A DNA stretch of 64,000 bases from Adiantum capillus-veneris (taxonomy: Eukaryota > Streptophyta > Polypodiopsida > Polypodiales > Pteridaceae), in assembly GCA_014529385.2 (NCBI GenBank), contig CM043971.1, forward strand, positions 24,173,769 through 24,237,768. Direction: 5' to 3'. How positions within the stretch are numbered: the stretch's first letter is position 1; the number at the start of each line of letters is the position of its first letter. Shown one piece after another: positions 53,311 to 64,000 of this stretch. The translations under genes and the position numbers were made by a program. Under the pieces are notes generated by a model. The model saw nothing but the letters and a program-made list of their open reading frames with translations, was not told the DNA's origin and did no database searches.

Positions 53311-53880
53311 TATTTTTAAACTATGTATCTCTGTCTTTTGACGAGAGAGTGTGTGTGCAAGAAGAGTTACAGAGAACCATCTTCTCTATATGGAGAAAGA
53401 CAGAGAGTGAGAGAGAGAGAAATACCTGTTTTTTCTCTATTCGTGAGGTGTGCAATGTCTCCTGAGAAGAAGCTTGCCCGATCCTGCCCTTCTGGAAAGC
53501 GTTGCGTACGCTGCTGTTTCTTTATCTTGTGCGCGAACTTTCAATCCTGTGCGCTCCACCTGTGTGTTGTGTACGATGCCGAGGCTTGCTCCTCTACGTG
53601 CGCGTATACTCCAACTGTGTGCGATCCGTGTGCGCTTTCTGTGTGTTTGCTGCTCGCCTGCTTTCTCTGTGTGCGTTGCTCGTGCGCTCTCTCTGTGCCT
53701 AATCTTGATAGGGTTTATTAGAATGCCACGTATGCTACAAGTCCATGTTTTATCATAGGATTAAAAAAAACAAAGCAATATAAAACATTAACCAATTCAC
53801 ACAGCCAAAATTAAAGAAATCATGGTTGAAAATATGCAAAACATGCGTAACTCTATACTATGAATTCACTTTAAAAAATC
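53311..53880. other. Spacer with GTGCG-rich stretch, uncertain Cys-rich ORF
   Basis: 53450-53700 is richer in G+C and in alternating GTGTGCG words. All three forward frames give Cys-rich translations, which argues for composition rather than a gene. Confidence 0.4.
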
Positions 53881-53885
53881 TCACT

Positions 53886-54095
53886 GCCGACGCATGCCTG
53901 CCCTGACCCCGCCCGGGGCGCTGCCCCGGACCCCGCCCGGAACAATATCCCAAAATCAGCCTCCCAAGCCCCGCCATCGAGAGCGCTATATTCCACATCC
54001 CCATCAAGAGCGCTACCCCCAAACCTCACGTGGAAGCGCTGCCTTGTCACCCCATTGTGGCATTGCCCTAAGACCCCGCATCTGGAGTGCTAAAT
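53886..54095. other. GC-rich patch
   Basis: CCCGCCCGG/GCGCTGCCCCGGACCCCG-type words repeat, standing out from AT-rich surroundings. Origin not recognised. Confidence 0.5.
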
Positions 54096-54640
54096 GGGAA
54101 CATTCTTCATTAGTGAAATTTTGAACATAAATTATATTTAGCATATACTTAAATATAATACAAATATTAACATATTAACTATACTACTAATTTACTATAG
54201 CAGTTCTAGATTATGTCCCATACTATATTTAAGGTGCCAAAGGTTTGGCCTTATGGTCCTAGATTTAGCCAAGTGGTCAACACATATAGGACCAAGTGCA
54301 CACTGTGCCACAAAACTTGGCCACCACTTCACTTGCCAAAGTTTAGGCCACATGGTCAATCCTAAGTTTCCAATGTTCTTATTATGTCACCTTTTGCCTC
54401 GTGGAAAACCTAATACTCATGCACTTCAAGCCATAATAAATTTTCATTACTCTTCAGCAACCCTTTTGTTCAAGTCTTTGAAAAAACGTTGCTTAAGGCC
54501 ACCCTAAACCATTTTCATTTAGGGGTGTCTAAAACTAGCTTTTTGGCAATTCGAGAAGAAAATGGTCAAAGTTTTATACTTAGTTTTAACCACTTGGCCA
54601 ATTCAAATATTGGAAAGCAAGGTCTTGTAATACTTTTCTT
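54096..54640. other. Spacer, no gene seen
   Basis: AT-rich. Repeated words such as GCCACATGGTCAA and CCACTTGGCCAA resemble a distant version of the core motif. Confidence 0.4.
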
Positions 54641-54649
54641 TGGACATCA

Positions 54650-56450
54650 CACATTAAAACTAGGTCCCTCACTTGTCCAAGCTATGCTCTAATACAATAA
54701 AGGGCTTTTGGTTTCAAGATGCACCACTTTCCCAACCTTGATTCCATTAAAGAAGCTAGCTCTACTTAGAAATTTAATAGCAAGGTCTTGTAGCAGTTCA
54801 CATTGAACATTTTCCATGGCAGCTAGGTCCACCACTTATCTAAGCTATGCTCTAATACAGTAAGGGGGTTTTGGTTTCAAGATCCACCACTTGTCCAAAC
54901 TTGATTTGGGAAGCAAGGTCCTATAATAGTTTGCTTTGGACATTCACCATTACAACTAAGTCCACCACTTCTCCAAGCTATGTTCTAATACACTAAGGAG
55001 GTTTTGGTTTGAAGGAGAACCACTTGTACGACTTTGTTTTTGGAAGTAAGGTCTTTACATAGTTCACCTTGGACCTTGGACATTGGATACTACAACTAAG
55101 CCCACCACTTGTCCAAGCTATCCTCTATATATAGCCAAAGGGTTTGGGTTTCAAGATTCACCACTTTTCCAACCTTTCTTCCATTAAAGAAAGGAGGGGC
55201 ATTATAACTAGGTCCACCAATTGTCCAAGATATGCTCTGATATAGAAAGGGGATTTTGGTTTCAATAATCCACCACGTGTTCAACCTTGCAAGACTCAAG
55301 GGATACTTGGACATTGGAAAGCATAGTCCTATAGTAGTTGATAGGTGGCAGTGGGTATAACAACTAGGTCCAACCTATGCTCTCATATAGCAAAGAGGCT
55401 TTGGTTTCAAGGTCCACCACTTGTCCAACCTTGCTTCCATTAAAGAAATGAGGGGCTACGTAAACATTGGCAAGCAAGGTAGAAAGGTCCTAAGGTATTT
55501 CACCTTGGATATTGGGCATTATAACTAGGTCCACCACTTGTCCAAGCTATGCTCTGATATAGAAAGGGGATTTTCGTTTCAAGGTCCACCACGTGTTCAA
55601 CCTTGCAAGACTCAAGGGATACTTGGACATTGGAAAGCATAGTCCTATAGTAGTTGATAGGTGGCAGTGGGTATTACAACTAGGTCCAACCTATGCTCTC
55701 ATATAGCAAAGAGGCTTTAGTTTCAAGGTCCACCACTTGTCCAACCTTGCTTCCATTAAAGAAATGAGGGGCTACGTAAACATTGGCAAGCAAGGTAGCA
55801 AGGTCCTAAGGTGTTTCACCTTGGATATTGGGCATTATAACTAGGTCCACCACTTGTCCAAGCTATGCTCTGATATAGAAAGGGGATTTTGTTTCAAGGT
55901 CCACCACGTGTTCAACCTTGCAAGACTCAAGGGATACTTGGACATTGGAAAGCATAGTCCTATAGTAGTTGATAGGTGGCAGTGGGTATTACAACTAGGT
56001 CCAACCTATGCTCTCATATAGCAAAGAGGCTTTGGTTTCAAGGTCCACCACTTGTCCAACCTTACTTCCATTAAAGAAATGAGGGGCTACGTAAACATTG
56101 GCAAGCAAGGTAGCAAGGTCCTAAGGTATTTCACCTTGGATATTGGGCATTATAACTAGGTCCACCACTTGTCCAAGCTATGCTCTGATATAGAAAGGGG
56201 ATTTTTGTTTCAAGGTCCACCACGTGTTCAACCTTGAAAGCCTCAAGGGATACTTGGACATTGGAAAGCATAGTCCTATAGTAGTTGATAGGTGGCAGTG
56301 GGTATTACAACTAGGTCCACCACTTGTCCAACCATGCTCTAATATAGCAAGGATGCTTTGGTTTCAAGATCCACCATAATTTCCAACCTTGCTTCCATTA
56401 ATATAGCAAGGAGGATTTGGTCTCAAGGTTCACCACTTGTCCAACCTATG
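54650..56450 (-). repeat. Array C: core-motif repeats with a 316-bp tandem unit
   Basis: The core AAGGTCCACCACTTGTCCAA recurs in the reverse orientation. From about 55190 to 56400 a unit of 315-317 bp repeats, landmark TGCTCTGATATAGAAAGGGG at 55233, 55550, 55866 and 56181. The units contain GATAGGTGGCAGTGGGTAT and GAAATGAGGGGCTACGTAAA and are nearly identical. Confidence 0.9.
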
Positions 56451-56541
56451 CAAACCTTTTCCATGTTGTAGCATGATTTTTTGTTTGAAGAGTATTTTTC
56501 TATAACTATGGATTTAACAATGTAATCTTTTTCACTTACAG

Positions 56542-59500
56542 GATGGACTTTGAATCTGGGGAGAAAGTACATATGATACTTGACAATGAAATTGTTGGTA
56601 TTGGCTGTGTGTGTAGAACAGATCCAGATTCCACTTGTGGTGGTACAAAGATAGGGCACGGAAATGTCTCCATACTAGTGGAGGAATGCTTGAAGGATGT
56701 GGTCCTACCTTTTCCTACAATGGATACTTCATCTCTCCAAGGCTCATTATGGAGTGTTGTTCGATGGTCAAAGCTTCTTTTGCAATCTTTTGTATTAAAT
56801 GGGAACTTAATTGATCCACAGGAAAGCTACAATGGTGATGAAGAACATGATCATTCTGATCCTCTAGTTACAGATGCAATACCTATGACAAGCCCAGAAT
56901 TTGAAGCAATGATTCGAGAGTCTTGGAGAAATCAGAGGGTCCTTTAAAAGATGACACAATGATGCAAACCATGAATGAAGGGACCATCTTATATGTATTT
57001 CCACATGATTATGTCAACTTTCAGGAACTTGGTCCTGATTGTGTGGGTGTGGGTATTGAAAGAGAAAATGCAAGCATTGATGATGTGGTTGAAGTGGGTA
57101 GCATCACTTTGCTAAAGTGGCCCATCAAGCAGACAACAATGTTGAATGGGAGCCCATTACAACGATTTGTTCCTGTTGATGGCATGCATGCTACATATGA
57201 GGATGTATCCAACGATGACAATGTTGGAAAAAAACTTGATGGGAGTAATGTTGTCCAGTTGTCAAGGAAGAGACGATACACTTTCATGAACAGGACTCAA
57301 AAATCAAAAGCAGCACCAGCTTCGACTTTTTACCTTTCAAACAAATCAATTCAAAGGGTATCATGCATTGATTGTTGTGCACAAAAATGTTGCCAGTTTG
57401 CAGATCGTGATATGGTGACAAGGTTACGACAACAGTTTTGGGGAGAGTCTCAAAAATCACGCACTAATTATGTTTATGATGTTTCTTTCTATATGTTATC
57501 AGAAAGATGAGAAGTCACGATACCAATTCAGGCTAAATGGCTCTATTGTTTGTTGTAGAGCATGGTATGAGCTACATGGAATACCAAAGACATCATTTTA
57601 TCGATACAAGGAGAACTTTGAAAATGGTGTGCGCCAATATGTACATGGGAACACATGTACATTGAGAAGGGGACTTCAACATACTAGTTTAGCAAGAGCA
57701 CTACTAAATGAGTTTGTGGAAAACAACTCTGAGAAGATGCCACATAGAAGTAGAACACTGCTAGATGGCTCAAGAGAGACTCAATTGGTGATTCCATCAA
57801 CATACAAACAAGTGGATATTTTATGTGAAATCAACACGACACTTGACCAAATGGGCTATGAGAAGAAGCTATCCCAATCTTCTTTTGGTAGAATTTGGAA
57901 CAAAGAGTACCCACATGTCACTTTAACAAAGACGAGTGAGTTCTCTAAGTGCAATATTTGTAGCTCAATCAAGGCAAGGTTAGAAGCTAAACCTTCTCTT
58001 GAAGAGAGAGCTCTTCTCTTGAGGGAGAGAGAAGTTCACATGGCACAACAAAAAGTTGCAGAAGCCTATATTATGCATGGCGCACGTATTCAGAAACTCA
58101 ACCACAAAAATATGTATGCATAATCCATGATAAGATGGATCAAAAGAAAACTGCCATTCCTAGATTACGCATTGTTCCCAAGGGTGTGGATTCAGGATAT
58201 AATCTGCAGGTGGCATTGATTGGCATGATCACTCATGGACATGGAGAAGGTCATTACGGACACTTTGTCTTGAATGGTTTGTGGCCAGCTGATCCAAATC
58301 TTACAATTGGCTCAATTGCTAATTGTTTACATAACCTCGAGAGGATAGATAAGCATCCTCTTGGTGATCTAGTAACAAAATGGACTTCCAAGGAGCAATA
58401 TTTCACTACTACATGCTTTGAACTCAAGGATGCTTTGGACTACCATAACTTGAGTGATGGAAAAGAGCCCATTGTGCAGTCGTCAGAAATTGCAGAAGAG
58501 GAATTGGGGTCAACATTTCGCAGATTGCCAGAGAACTTGTTGCTACAATTGGATAATTGTGCAGGGGAAAACAAAAATCGATACTTATTTGCCTATTTGT
58601 CAATGCTTGTTGCAAGGGGTGTTTTCAAAACATCCAGCTGGGATTTTTAATGGTTGGGCATACACATGAGGACATAGACGCCATGTTTAGTAGGTTTTCA
58701 GAGAAGCTGAGAGTTACACAAACCTATACTTTGCCACATTTGATGGATACATTACGAAACAGCTCATCTTCATCTCCAGCTCATTTTTTCTCACAAAGAT
58801 CCCCGATTTCAAGCAATATTGTGATGGCTATCTTTGTGATGGACAAGACATACTTGTTGGACATTCCAAACCGCTTCAGTTCAGGTTCTTTATGCAGGAT
58901 GAGACACCAATGATGCAATATAAGGCACATGTAGGTGTATCAAGTGGAGTGGAAGTATTCGCCTTTGGAAAACAGACACAGAAGGCAAGCCAATGTTACC
59001 ACATGGAGATCCACCTCTAGTACAAATGGCGGAGTATGTCAAGGCCACGAAGAAGTCATTTTGGGGCTAAAGAACTATATAAAATTTTGGAAAAATTTAG
59101 GGAATGTTCAAGTATTCGCGATATTATAGACCCGTGATAGATTATTGGAGTAAGGTAATTGAAGAGATGGAAAAGCAATCATATCAGAGGGAGTCTTGTA
59201 TGAAATGTTTTGGCCAAAAACTCAAGAATATTCTCACCTACAAAGCACTACAATGAATTTGCAACAAGGAGCAGAAAGATTCCTAGGCCTTGAAGAGTTG
59301 AACGATCATTTTTGTGGGCCTCAACGAGATAGGCCAAGGAAAGAGTTTGACCCTATGTCTGATGTGCACCAAGGTGACTTTCTTATGCTTGTTCCGAGTG
59401 ACACAGAAATCTATCCAGTGTGGCTTGCAATGGCTTTATCTGACATTGATAATGAGCCTACATCACCAAACTACAGAAAACTCTTGATTCAATATTGGGC

Positions 59501-59723
59501 ACCTTGCGCGAGAAAAAGTGGGATGACAGATACTCAAGCTTACAGCAATTGTTGGAAGGGTTATTGGGCTATCAAATATAAGGACCCACAAGTGTGGGAA
59601 ACTGTAGATGACGTTCCCTCTATATATACATCATCTCATGTGTGTATTCTACACACTTTGGGGTTCTATTTCTGTGCTCTCTGCTTCTCTCTCAACACTC
59701 TCGATGCATCTTGTTGCTACTGA
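56542..59723 (+). pseudogene. DUF7869-type protein (putative DDE/RNase H-like), several frameshifts
   Basis: Starts after the acceptor CTTTTTCACTTACAG at 56541. The first ~110 residues (VHMILDNEIVGIGCV...CGGTKIGHG) resemble the small domain found in plant transposase-associated proteins. A Cys-rich part, CIDCCAQKCC, lies near 57370-57400, then RYQFRLNGSIVCCRAWYELHGI. The core is a CNICSSIKARL pair of Cys, IIHDKMDQKKTA (first Asp), LLQLDNCAGENKN (second Asp) and VGHTHEDIDAMFSRF, which is the DUF7869 pattern. A C-terminal part contains GDFLMLVPSDTEIYPVWLA. One-base shifts occur near 56925, 57482, 58105, 58630 and 58785, and further stops near 59020-59190. The family is widespread in seed-free plants and animals and its function is unproven; DDE-like placement is inference. 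It is plus-strand, opposite to the FCP1/SET/ParB-like genes. Confidence 0.65.
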
Positions 59724-59868
59724 AACCTATCTCGATGCTCCTGTGTCTCTTGTGTGATCCTTGCCCACTCCTCTATGTCCAACCATGCTGACTTTGGCTC
59801 ATTATGTTTTTATCTATCTTGTGCCTCTGTCAATGATGTGGTATCATTGAAATAGCCATGCCCAAGAT

Positions 59869-60087
59869 CTAGGCATTGGAGATTGGATCGTAACCATCTA
59901 CTGGCTGGTACTCTTTATGAATGGAATCAATGATGTAATTCTTTCTCTCCTTACCTTGAGCATCCCAATGCTCCATCACAAAGTATCCAAACTGCACCGT
60001 TGTACATAGCTGACATGTCCCATCTTTGATTTTGTACACCTTTCTAGGATCAAACTCATGTGATCCCCAAGGTGTCTGTGGGACGCA
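59869..60087 (-). CDS. Short ORF abutting the LTR, unknown
   Basis: Minus-strand frame of 72 codons ending in TAG at 59869, with good codon-like composition: FDPRKVYKIKDGTCQLCTT, FGYFVMEHWDAQG, YIIDSIHKEYQPVDGYD. The frame is closed upstream by a TAG just inside the LTR edge at 60088. It may be the last exon of a gene cut by the retrotransposon, or a fragment of another element. No family recognised. Confidence 0.35.
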   Translation of the reverse strand, partial: CVPQTPWGSHEFDPRKVYKIKDGTCQLCTTVQFGYFVMEHWDAQGKERKNYIIDSIHKEYQPVDGYDPISNA

Positions 60088-60975
60088 TGTCTAACCTCAC
60101 CGTCCTATCTTATTGCAGTATTCATGAGAACCACGATTAATTTGTCAAACCATGGAACGAAGCTGACTCCACTAGTAAGAGGCTGTCAATATCTCGAAAA
60201 ACAACTAACAACTTGCATCTAACTCAAGCTACACTCAAGTGATTGAAATCACCAAAAGCCAATCGCTCATCAACAAGAAAATCACATCCGTTACATCATC
60301 AAATGACATCCAAACGTAATGAAACCTCTAGGACAAGTTTATAAGACCTAAGCACACATGCTTATGGTCTCAAATCCCACTTTAGGTCAAGTTCCAAAAT
60401 CGTAATTATTAACAACAGTGGATTTTTGACCTAGTCGTTTTCGACCCAGAATGCATCTAAATGCTTAGCAATGATGCCCCACCTATGCTTAGTTTTCAAT
60501 TTAAAAGTGTAAATTCCTAGTTATGATGAAATTAGGCCGCGGGTCGGTGATGACAAAAGCTACGGAATACTGTGAATGGCTTACGTCAATGCGTAGATCT
60601 CTTACCTGCGGTTGCAATGCAACAAACGCAATCGCAATGTGACAACCGGAGAGGGAGTAGGAAGCGCGAGAAGGAGAGGAGTGAACTTCGTTAGCTCACG
60701 TTGTGTATTTCTTATCCAAAACTTAATAAAGTTTTACAAAAATTGGCTTTTATACCTTAGCCAAGGTTTTTGGGTGGTCAAAACTAATAATCTGGAGTTC
60801 TGTCAAAGCTGGGTAATGACTGGCTGATACAATCTGGAAGCTTGTAGCCCCGGCTCATTAATTACAGAGTTTATTCAAGAAAACAAGAGTTACAATATTC
60901 CCGATTTATCAAAATAATAAGTGTTTTACAAAGAGAACTCCGAAAAATGGTGTTTGTGTTAGCTTGCTGCTAACA
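60088..60975 (-). mobile_element. 3' LTR of the right retrotransposon
   Basis: Minus strand begins TGTTAGCAGC (60975) directly after a polypurine tract and ends GGTTAGACA (60088). The left boundary was placed by similarity to the left element's LTR (GAGAAC...AATTTGTCA...GGA.CGAAGCTGA at the same distance from the end) and is approximate. It contains TATAAAAGCCAA near 60755-60744. Only this one LTR of the element is in the window. Confidence 0.6.
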
Positions 60976-60988
60976 TTTCCCCCTCCTC
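60976..60988 (-). promoter_or_regulatory. Polypurine tract
   Basis: GAGGAGGGGGAAA on the minus strand immediately before the LTR TGTTAG, the expected place for plus-strand DNA priming. Confidence 0.7.
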
Positions 60989-61012
60989 GCCTGTGTCATC
61001 CCTTGACAAAGC

Positions 61013-61576
61013 TTATGCTTTGTAATAGTCTTCAGGTTGACGGTTGGCGAGGCGGTCTTTTAGCGCGTCAAGTGCCTTTTGGTATCTGATTTGTCTTTCT
61101 TTGTCGGGCACTTGCAAAAATTGCATTGTTACTTTATTCTTCAGTTCCACCGCTGAGTAGCCTACAAACCTGTATGTTACGTTGATGATCACTGACGCAA
61201 ATATCTTCGTTCGCCAAGTGAAGAATCCAATGTAGAAAGCTTCTTCAAAGGCCATCATATTATTCGATGGCAAGAACATACATCTGGCATAGAATCCGTA
61301 AAGGACTTCTTTTGAAGCTTGCCCACTCAAATCGTAGCATAAGCCTTTGTTTCCTTCCAAAAATGATAGCCATGGGGCTCCTGTTTGCTTAGGCTCATTA
61401 AAAACTTGGACATATGTGAGCAACATTCTGCAGATCGTATATAACATGGCACGGGAGAGATCTGGTAGACTCTTGAAGACATTAGGGCCAATTTGGATGA
61501 AAAAAGGGTTATGTAAGGATCTAAAAAGGGGCAACCTAAAAAAGACCATGAAGATATTACCCAAACTATTTAGCAT
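61013..61576 (-). CDS. Retroelement 3' ORF, C-terminal part (unknown)
   Basis: 187 codons ending in TAA 25 bases before the polypurine tract. It has hydrophobic and aromatic stretches (FFRLPLFRSLHNPFF, MLYTICRMLLTYVQVF, FYIGFFTWRTKIFASVIINV) and a charged end (RYQKALDALKDRLANRQ). It is in a different frame from the upstream ORF (61629-64000), with stops between, so it may be the displaced C-terminus of the same protein. No domain recognised. Confidence 0.5.
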   Translation of the reverse strand: MLNSLGNIFMVFFRLPLFRSLHNPFFIQIGPNVFKSLPDLSRAMLYTICRMLLTYVQVFNEPKQTGAPWLSFLEGNKGLCYDLSGQASKEVLYGFYARCMFLPSNNMMAFEEAFYIGFFTWRTKIFASVIINVTYRFVGYSAVELKNKVTMQFLQVPDKERQIRYQKALDALKDRLANRQPEDYYKA

Positions 61577-61628
61577 GGGTACTCATTGGATAGAGCTCAT
61601 CAAGCGCCACCCATGGACCATTTGAGCA

Positions 61629-64000
61629 CTAAATTTGGAGTTCATATGCAAAAGTTATGGCTAAAATAATGCAAAATATTTCAAAAGCAAGTGAAGGAGA
61701 TCTTGACACGTGTACAAAAGTGCTATACTTTTGGAAATGTGGCTCCTCCTTGACCCTTAGATCAAGAATAGAAAAACCCTTAACAGCCCTTATTTCATCC
61801 AAATTGGCCCTAATGAAAGACATGGCGCCCGTTAGGGTTTTCACCATGTATTCCTCTGTCGCTTGGCCTCTCTCTGGAGTTGGCAGCCTGGGGAAGTTAA
61901 GCCAAGTTGGCTTCTTCTTTGTCAATGCTTTGTGCTCTTGCCAAGTCCTTACTTTGGGTACAAGGCAGAAGGTTGGATCTCTTTGAAGGGTTGTAGGTTC
62001 TCTTGTAAACAGAATAAGGTATCTTGGATTCTTGTTCAGCCAGCTTAATCTCCACTTTGGGTGGTCTTTATCTGCGCCACCTTCTTGCATCTCTTTGTAC
62101 AGCCTCTCTTTCACCTGTAATAATTCCACTTTGATGAGAGGGTATGGTAGGGATTGTTGATGCCATTGAGCATTGATCTGATTGGGAATGAGTTGAGTGA
62201 CATCGATAGAGTGTAAAACTTTCAACTCCCAATCCATTGCGGCTTTCCACTGCTCATCCACCTCTAGGGTGATCTTTTTCTTCAGTGCATCTTCTTCATC
62301 TTTTGACAGCTGGACCATTGGCACTGTGTCTGCATCCTTGATGTTAATCTAAAAATCTTCATCACCACTCAGCTTTGCTGTAGACTGTGTCTCAAACTCA
62401 GCAAACGAGACTGAGGGTATGTCTATCTGTGGTGGTTTTGAAGTGCCTGCCTCTTCCTGTGTGTCTGGATTTCCATCTCTGAGGAGTTGATTAATTCGCC
62501 TGAGTTCTGCTATCTCCTTTAGGAGTTCCTCTTCTCTCTGAACCCGCATCAGTGCCAGGTCCCTGCGCTGTGATTTTTCTAGCCTTAATTCCAATTCAAG
62601 GTCTTTGTTTTTCTTCTCGAGTGACTTGTACACTTTGTCATTTCCTTTGATCGAGGCCATGGTTGTATTTTCTCTTATTTTCCATGAGAAAATTGCCTGA
62701 TCATTTATCCGTTGTTCAGAGTACTGCAGAGAAGCATTGGCAACATCTAATTGCAATTGAATTTTTTGAGCTAATAGAGATGTTGTAAGAAGTTCATTTA
62801 TAGCTTCTGTCAGCTGCTCGTCTTTTTCTTTACAGGCATTAGATAATTTGGTGAGTAATTCACCTAACTCCTCCATTTCTTTTTGTTGCCTATCTCTAGC
62901 TAGTTGGTGTTGTTCAACTTCTACCTTCATCTCTTGTACTTGACGCTGGAGATCGGTGATGATAATCATTCTGTCTTTCAACTCTCCTTGGAGAGCGTCG
63001 ATCACCATCTCAAGTTCTTTGGCCTTTGTGCTACGGCTTAGGGCTGTTGAACAGAGTCTCTCCATCATTTCTTGCATCTGTCGTGCATATTCATTGACTT
63101 GTACTATTACCTCGTCGTTTGACTGCCACTCCTCCTGTCTTACCAGTTGAGATGTGCCTACAGCCTCATGTATATCTTTTTGTTGCATCGTAGCTACTGG
63201 TTGTTCTTGTGTTCAGGTAGAGGGTCGGTCTTCATCTTGGTAATTCTTAGATTTTGATGCCTCGGCAGTTTTTGGCTGAGTGAAAGTAGATGGTGATGGC
63301 TCAAACCTTGTTGTCTTCTCTAGTGTTGGCCTTTCTTCCTTCTTTGGCTCGGGTTCTTTCTTGTATGTAGTGGTAGACTCTTTTTCTACATCTGCTTCTT
63401 TATCACAATCTTGTGAAGATTCACTTGCCTTTTTCTCTTTAGGCTTTTGAGTATCTTCGGAGGCCTTCTCCTGTTCCGTCTCGGCTTCTTTTTCTATTTG
63501 TCTCTCGGGGTGGTCAACTTCTTGTGAGAACTCTATTTGTTTGGTGGACTCTGAATCTTTCTTTTTCTCAGGCTCTGCTTCTTTATTGGTGTCTTTTCTT
63601 GCAGATGATGGTGGTGGGCTAGGCATGGGATGGTCCTGTTGTTCTGTAGGCGGTGAGGTGGGTCGGAGAGATCCATAAATTTTTTCTTGGGCTTCTGCTC
63701 GAGCCGTCTCCTTGGCTTGTCTTTGTTCTTCCACCTCCTTTGCTTTCTTAGCAGCTTCTTCTGCCTCCTTCAGCTTTAGAGCTTCAGTCTCTTGGTACAT
63801 TTTTTCTAAACGCTCTGCTAGATCATCCTTCTCTTTTCTCATGTGATGCTTCGTTCTTGGGCCTTTGAGTCCAGCAGGCACCCATTTTTTTGGGTCCTTC
63901 CCTTGTGCTTGTCTACTGTGCAAAGTGGGCCTGTTTCTCTCTTTCAAAGTGCACTTGTTTTTGAGCTGGCTCTTCTTGGTGTGCAGCCACAACTTTTCTT
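61629..64000 (-). CDS. Retroelement accessory ORF, coiled-coil and Lys/Glu-rich, two in-frame stops, runs off the edge
   Basis: One minus-strand frame covers 64000 to 61629 and is interrupted only by TGA at 63215-63213 and TAG at 62351-62349. The first part is extremely Lys/Glu-rich with a coiled-coil-like EALKLKEAEEAAKKAKEVEE and Pro-rich breaks. The middle part (63188-62352) is a long heptad-like coiled coil (MEELGELLTKLSNACKEKDE, EKKNKDLELELRLEKSQRR). The last part looks globular (LIPNQINAQWHQQSLPYPLI, WRLSWLNKNPRYLILFTREP). No gag, RT or integrase motif is present in it. It lies next to the 3' LTR, so it is an extra ORF downstream of pol or the cargo of a non-autonomous derivative. The two stops with an otherwise open frame suggest recent decay or readthrough. 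Confidence 0.55.

Noticed and set aside
53323-53758. Cys-rich secreted peptide gene
   Set aside because: All forward frames are Cys-rich because of GTGTGCG-type composition; no signal peptide with a conserved cysteine pattern.

Overview
The window looks like nuclear DNA of a land plant, most likely a seed-free plant such as a fern; the species assignment is inference. The support is spliced genes with GT-AG introns, a complete Bet v 1-type gene, LTR and CACTA-type transposons of plant character, a DUF7869-type gene, AT-rich spacers, and very many long (CT)n, (AC)n and poly-G tracts. No bacterial operon, rRNA, convincing tRNA or CRISPR array was seen.

Layout. 1-4.6 kb: the 5' part of a minus-strand Ty3/gypsy-like element: gag running off the left edge, an extra ORF upstream of it, a 1.4 kb leader with four copies of a 24-bp palindrome, a tRNA-Asp-like primer-binding site and a 959-bp LTR. 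4.7-5.0 kb: a broken SWIB-domain fragment. 5-16 kb: gene-poor spacer with microsatellites, local duplications and a probable MITE. 16.2-17.2 kb: an intact two-exon Bet v 1/MLP-like gene. 18.4 kb: a possible LINE relic. 19.1-22.0 kb: a CACTA element with a decayed accessory gene. 20.8-27.4 kb: tandem segmental copies rich in (CT)n-(AC)n. 27.9-28.4 kb: a truncated second Bet v 1 copy.

28.8-56.4 kb is the unusual part. Many copies (over a hundred by eye) of a ~20-bp core, AAGGTCCACCACTTGTCCAA or its complement, form arrays. One array (29-36.9 kb) runs opposite to the other (45.5-52.1 kb, ~441-bp higher-order unit). Between and inside the arrays lie minus-strand genes: two FCP1-like HAD domains (31.2-32.0 and 37.6-39.0 kb), a SET-domain exon (39.6-40.2 kb), and a long gene (42.8-45.4 kb) that appears to join a ParB-like domain to a degenerate N6/N4 DNA-methylase-like domain. 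A plus-strand DUF7869-type gene (56.5-59.7 kb), with motifs suggesting a DDE-like RNase H fold, follows. Several of these reading frames are broken by single-base shifts, so they are pseudogenes or the assembly carries indel errors.

60.1-64 kb: the 3' part of another minus-strand LTR element: an 888-bp LTR, a polypurine tract, and a coiled-coil, Lys/Glu-rich ORF interrupted by two in-frame stops.

The clearest functional gene is the Bet v 1-like one. The most interesting region is the repeat-flanked cluster of chromatin- and DNA-modification-like genes, which may be host genes expanded among satellites or cargo of a large mobile element. The sequence alone does not decide this.
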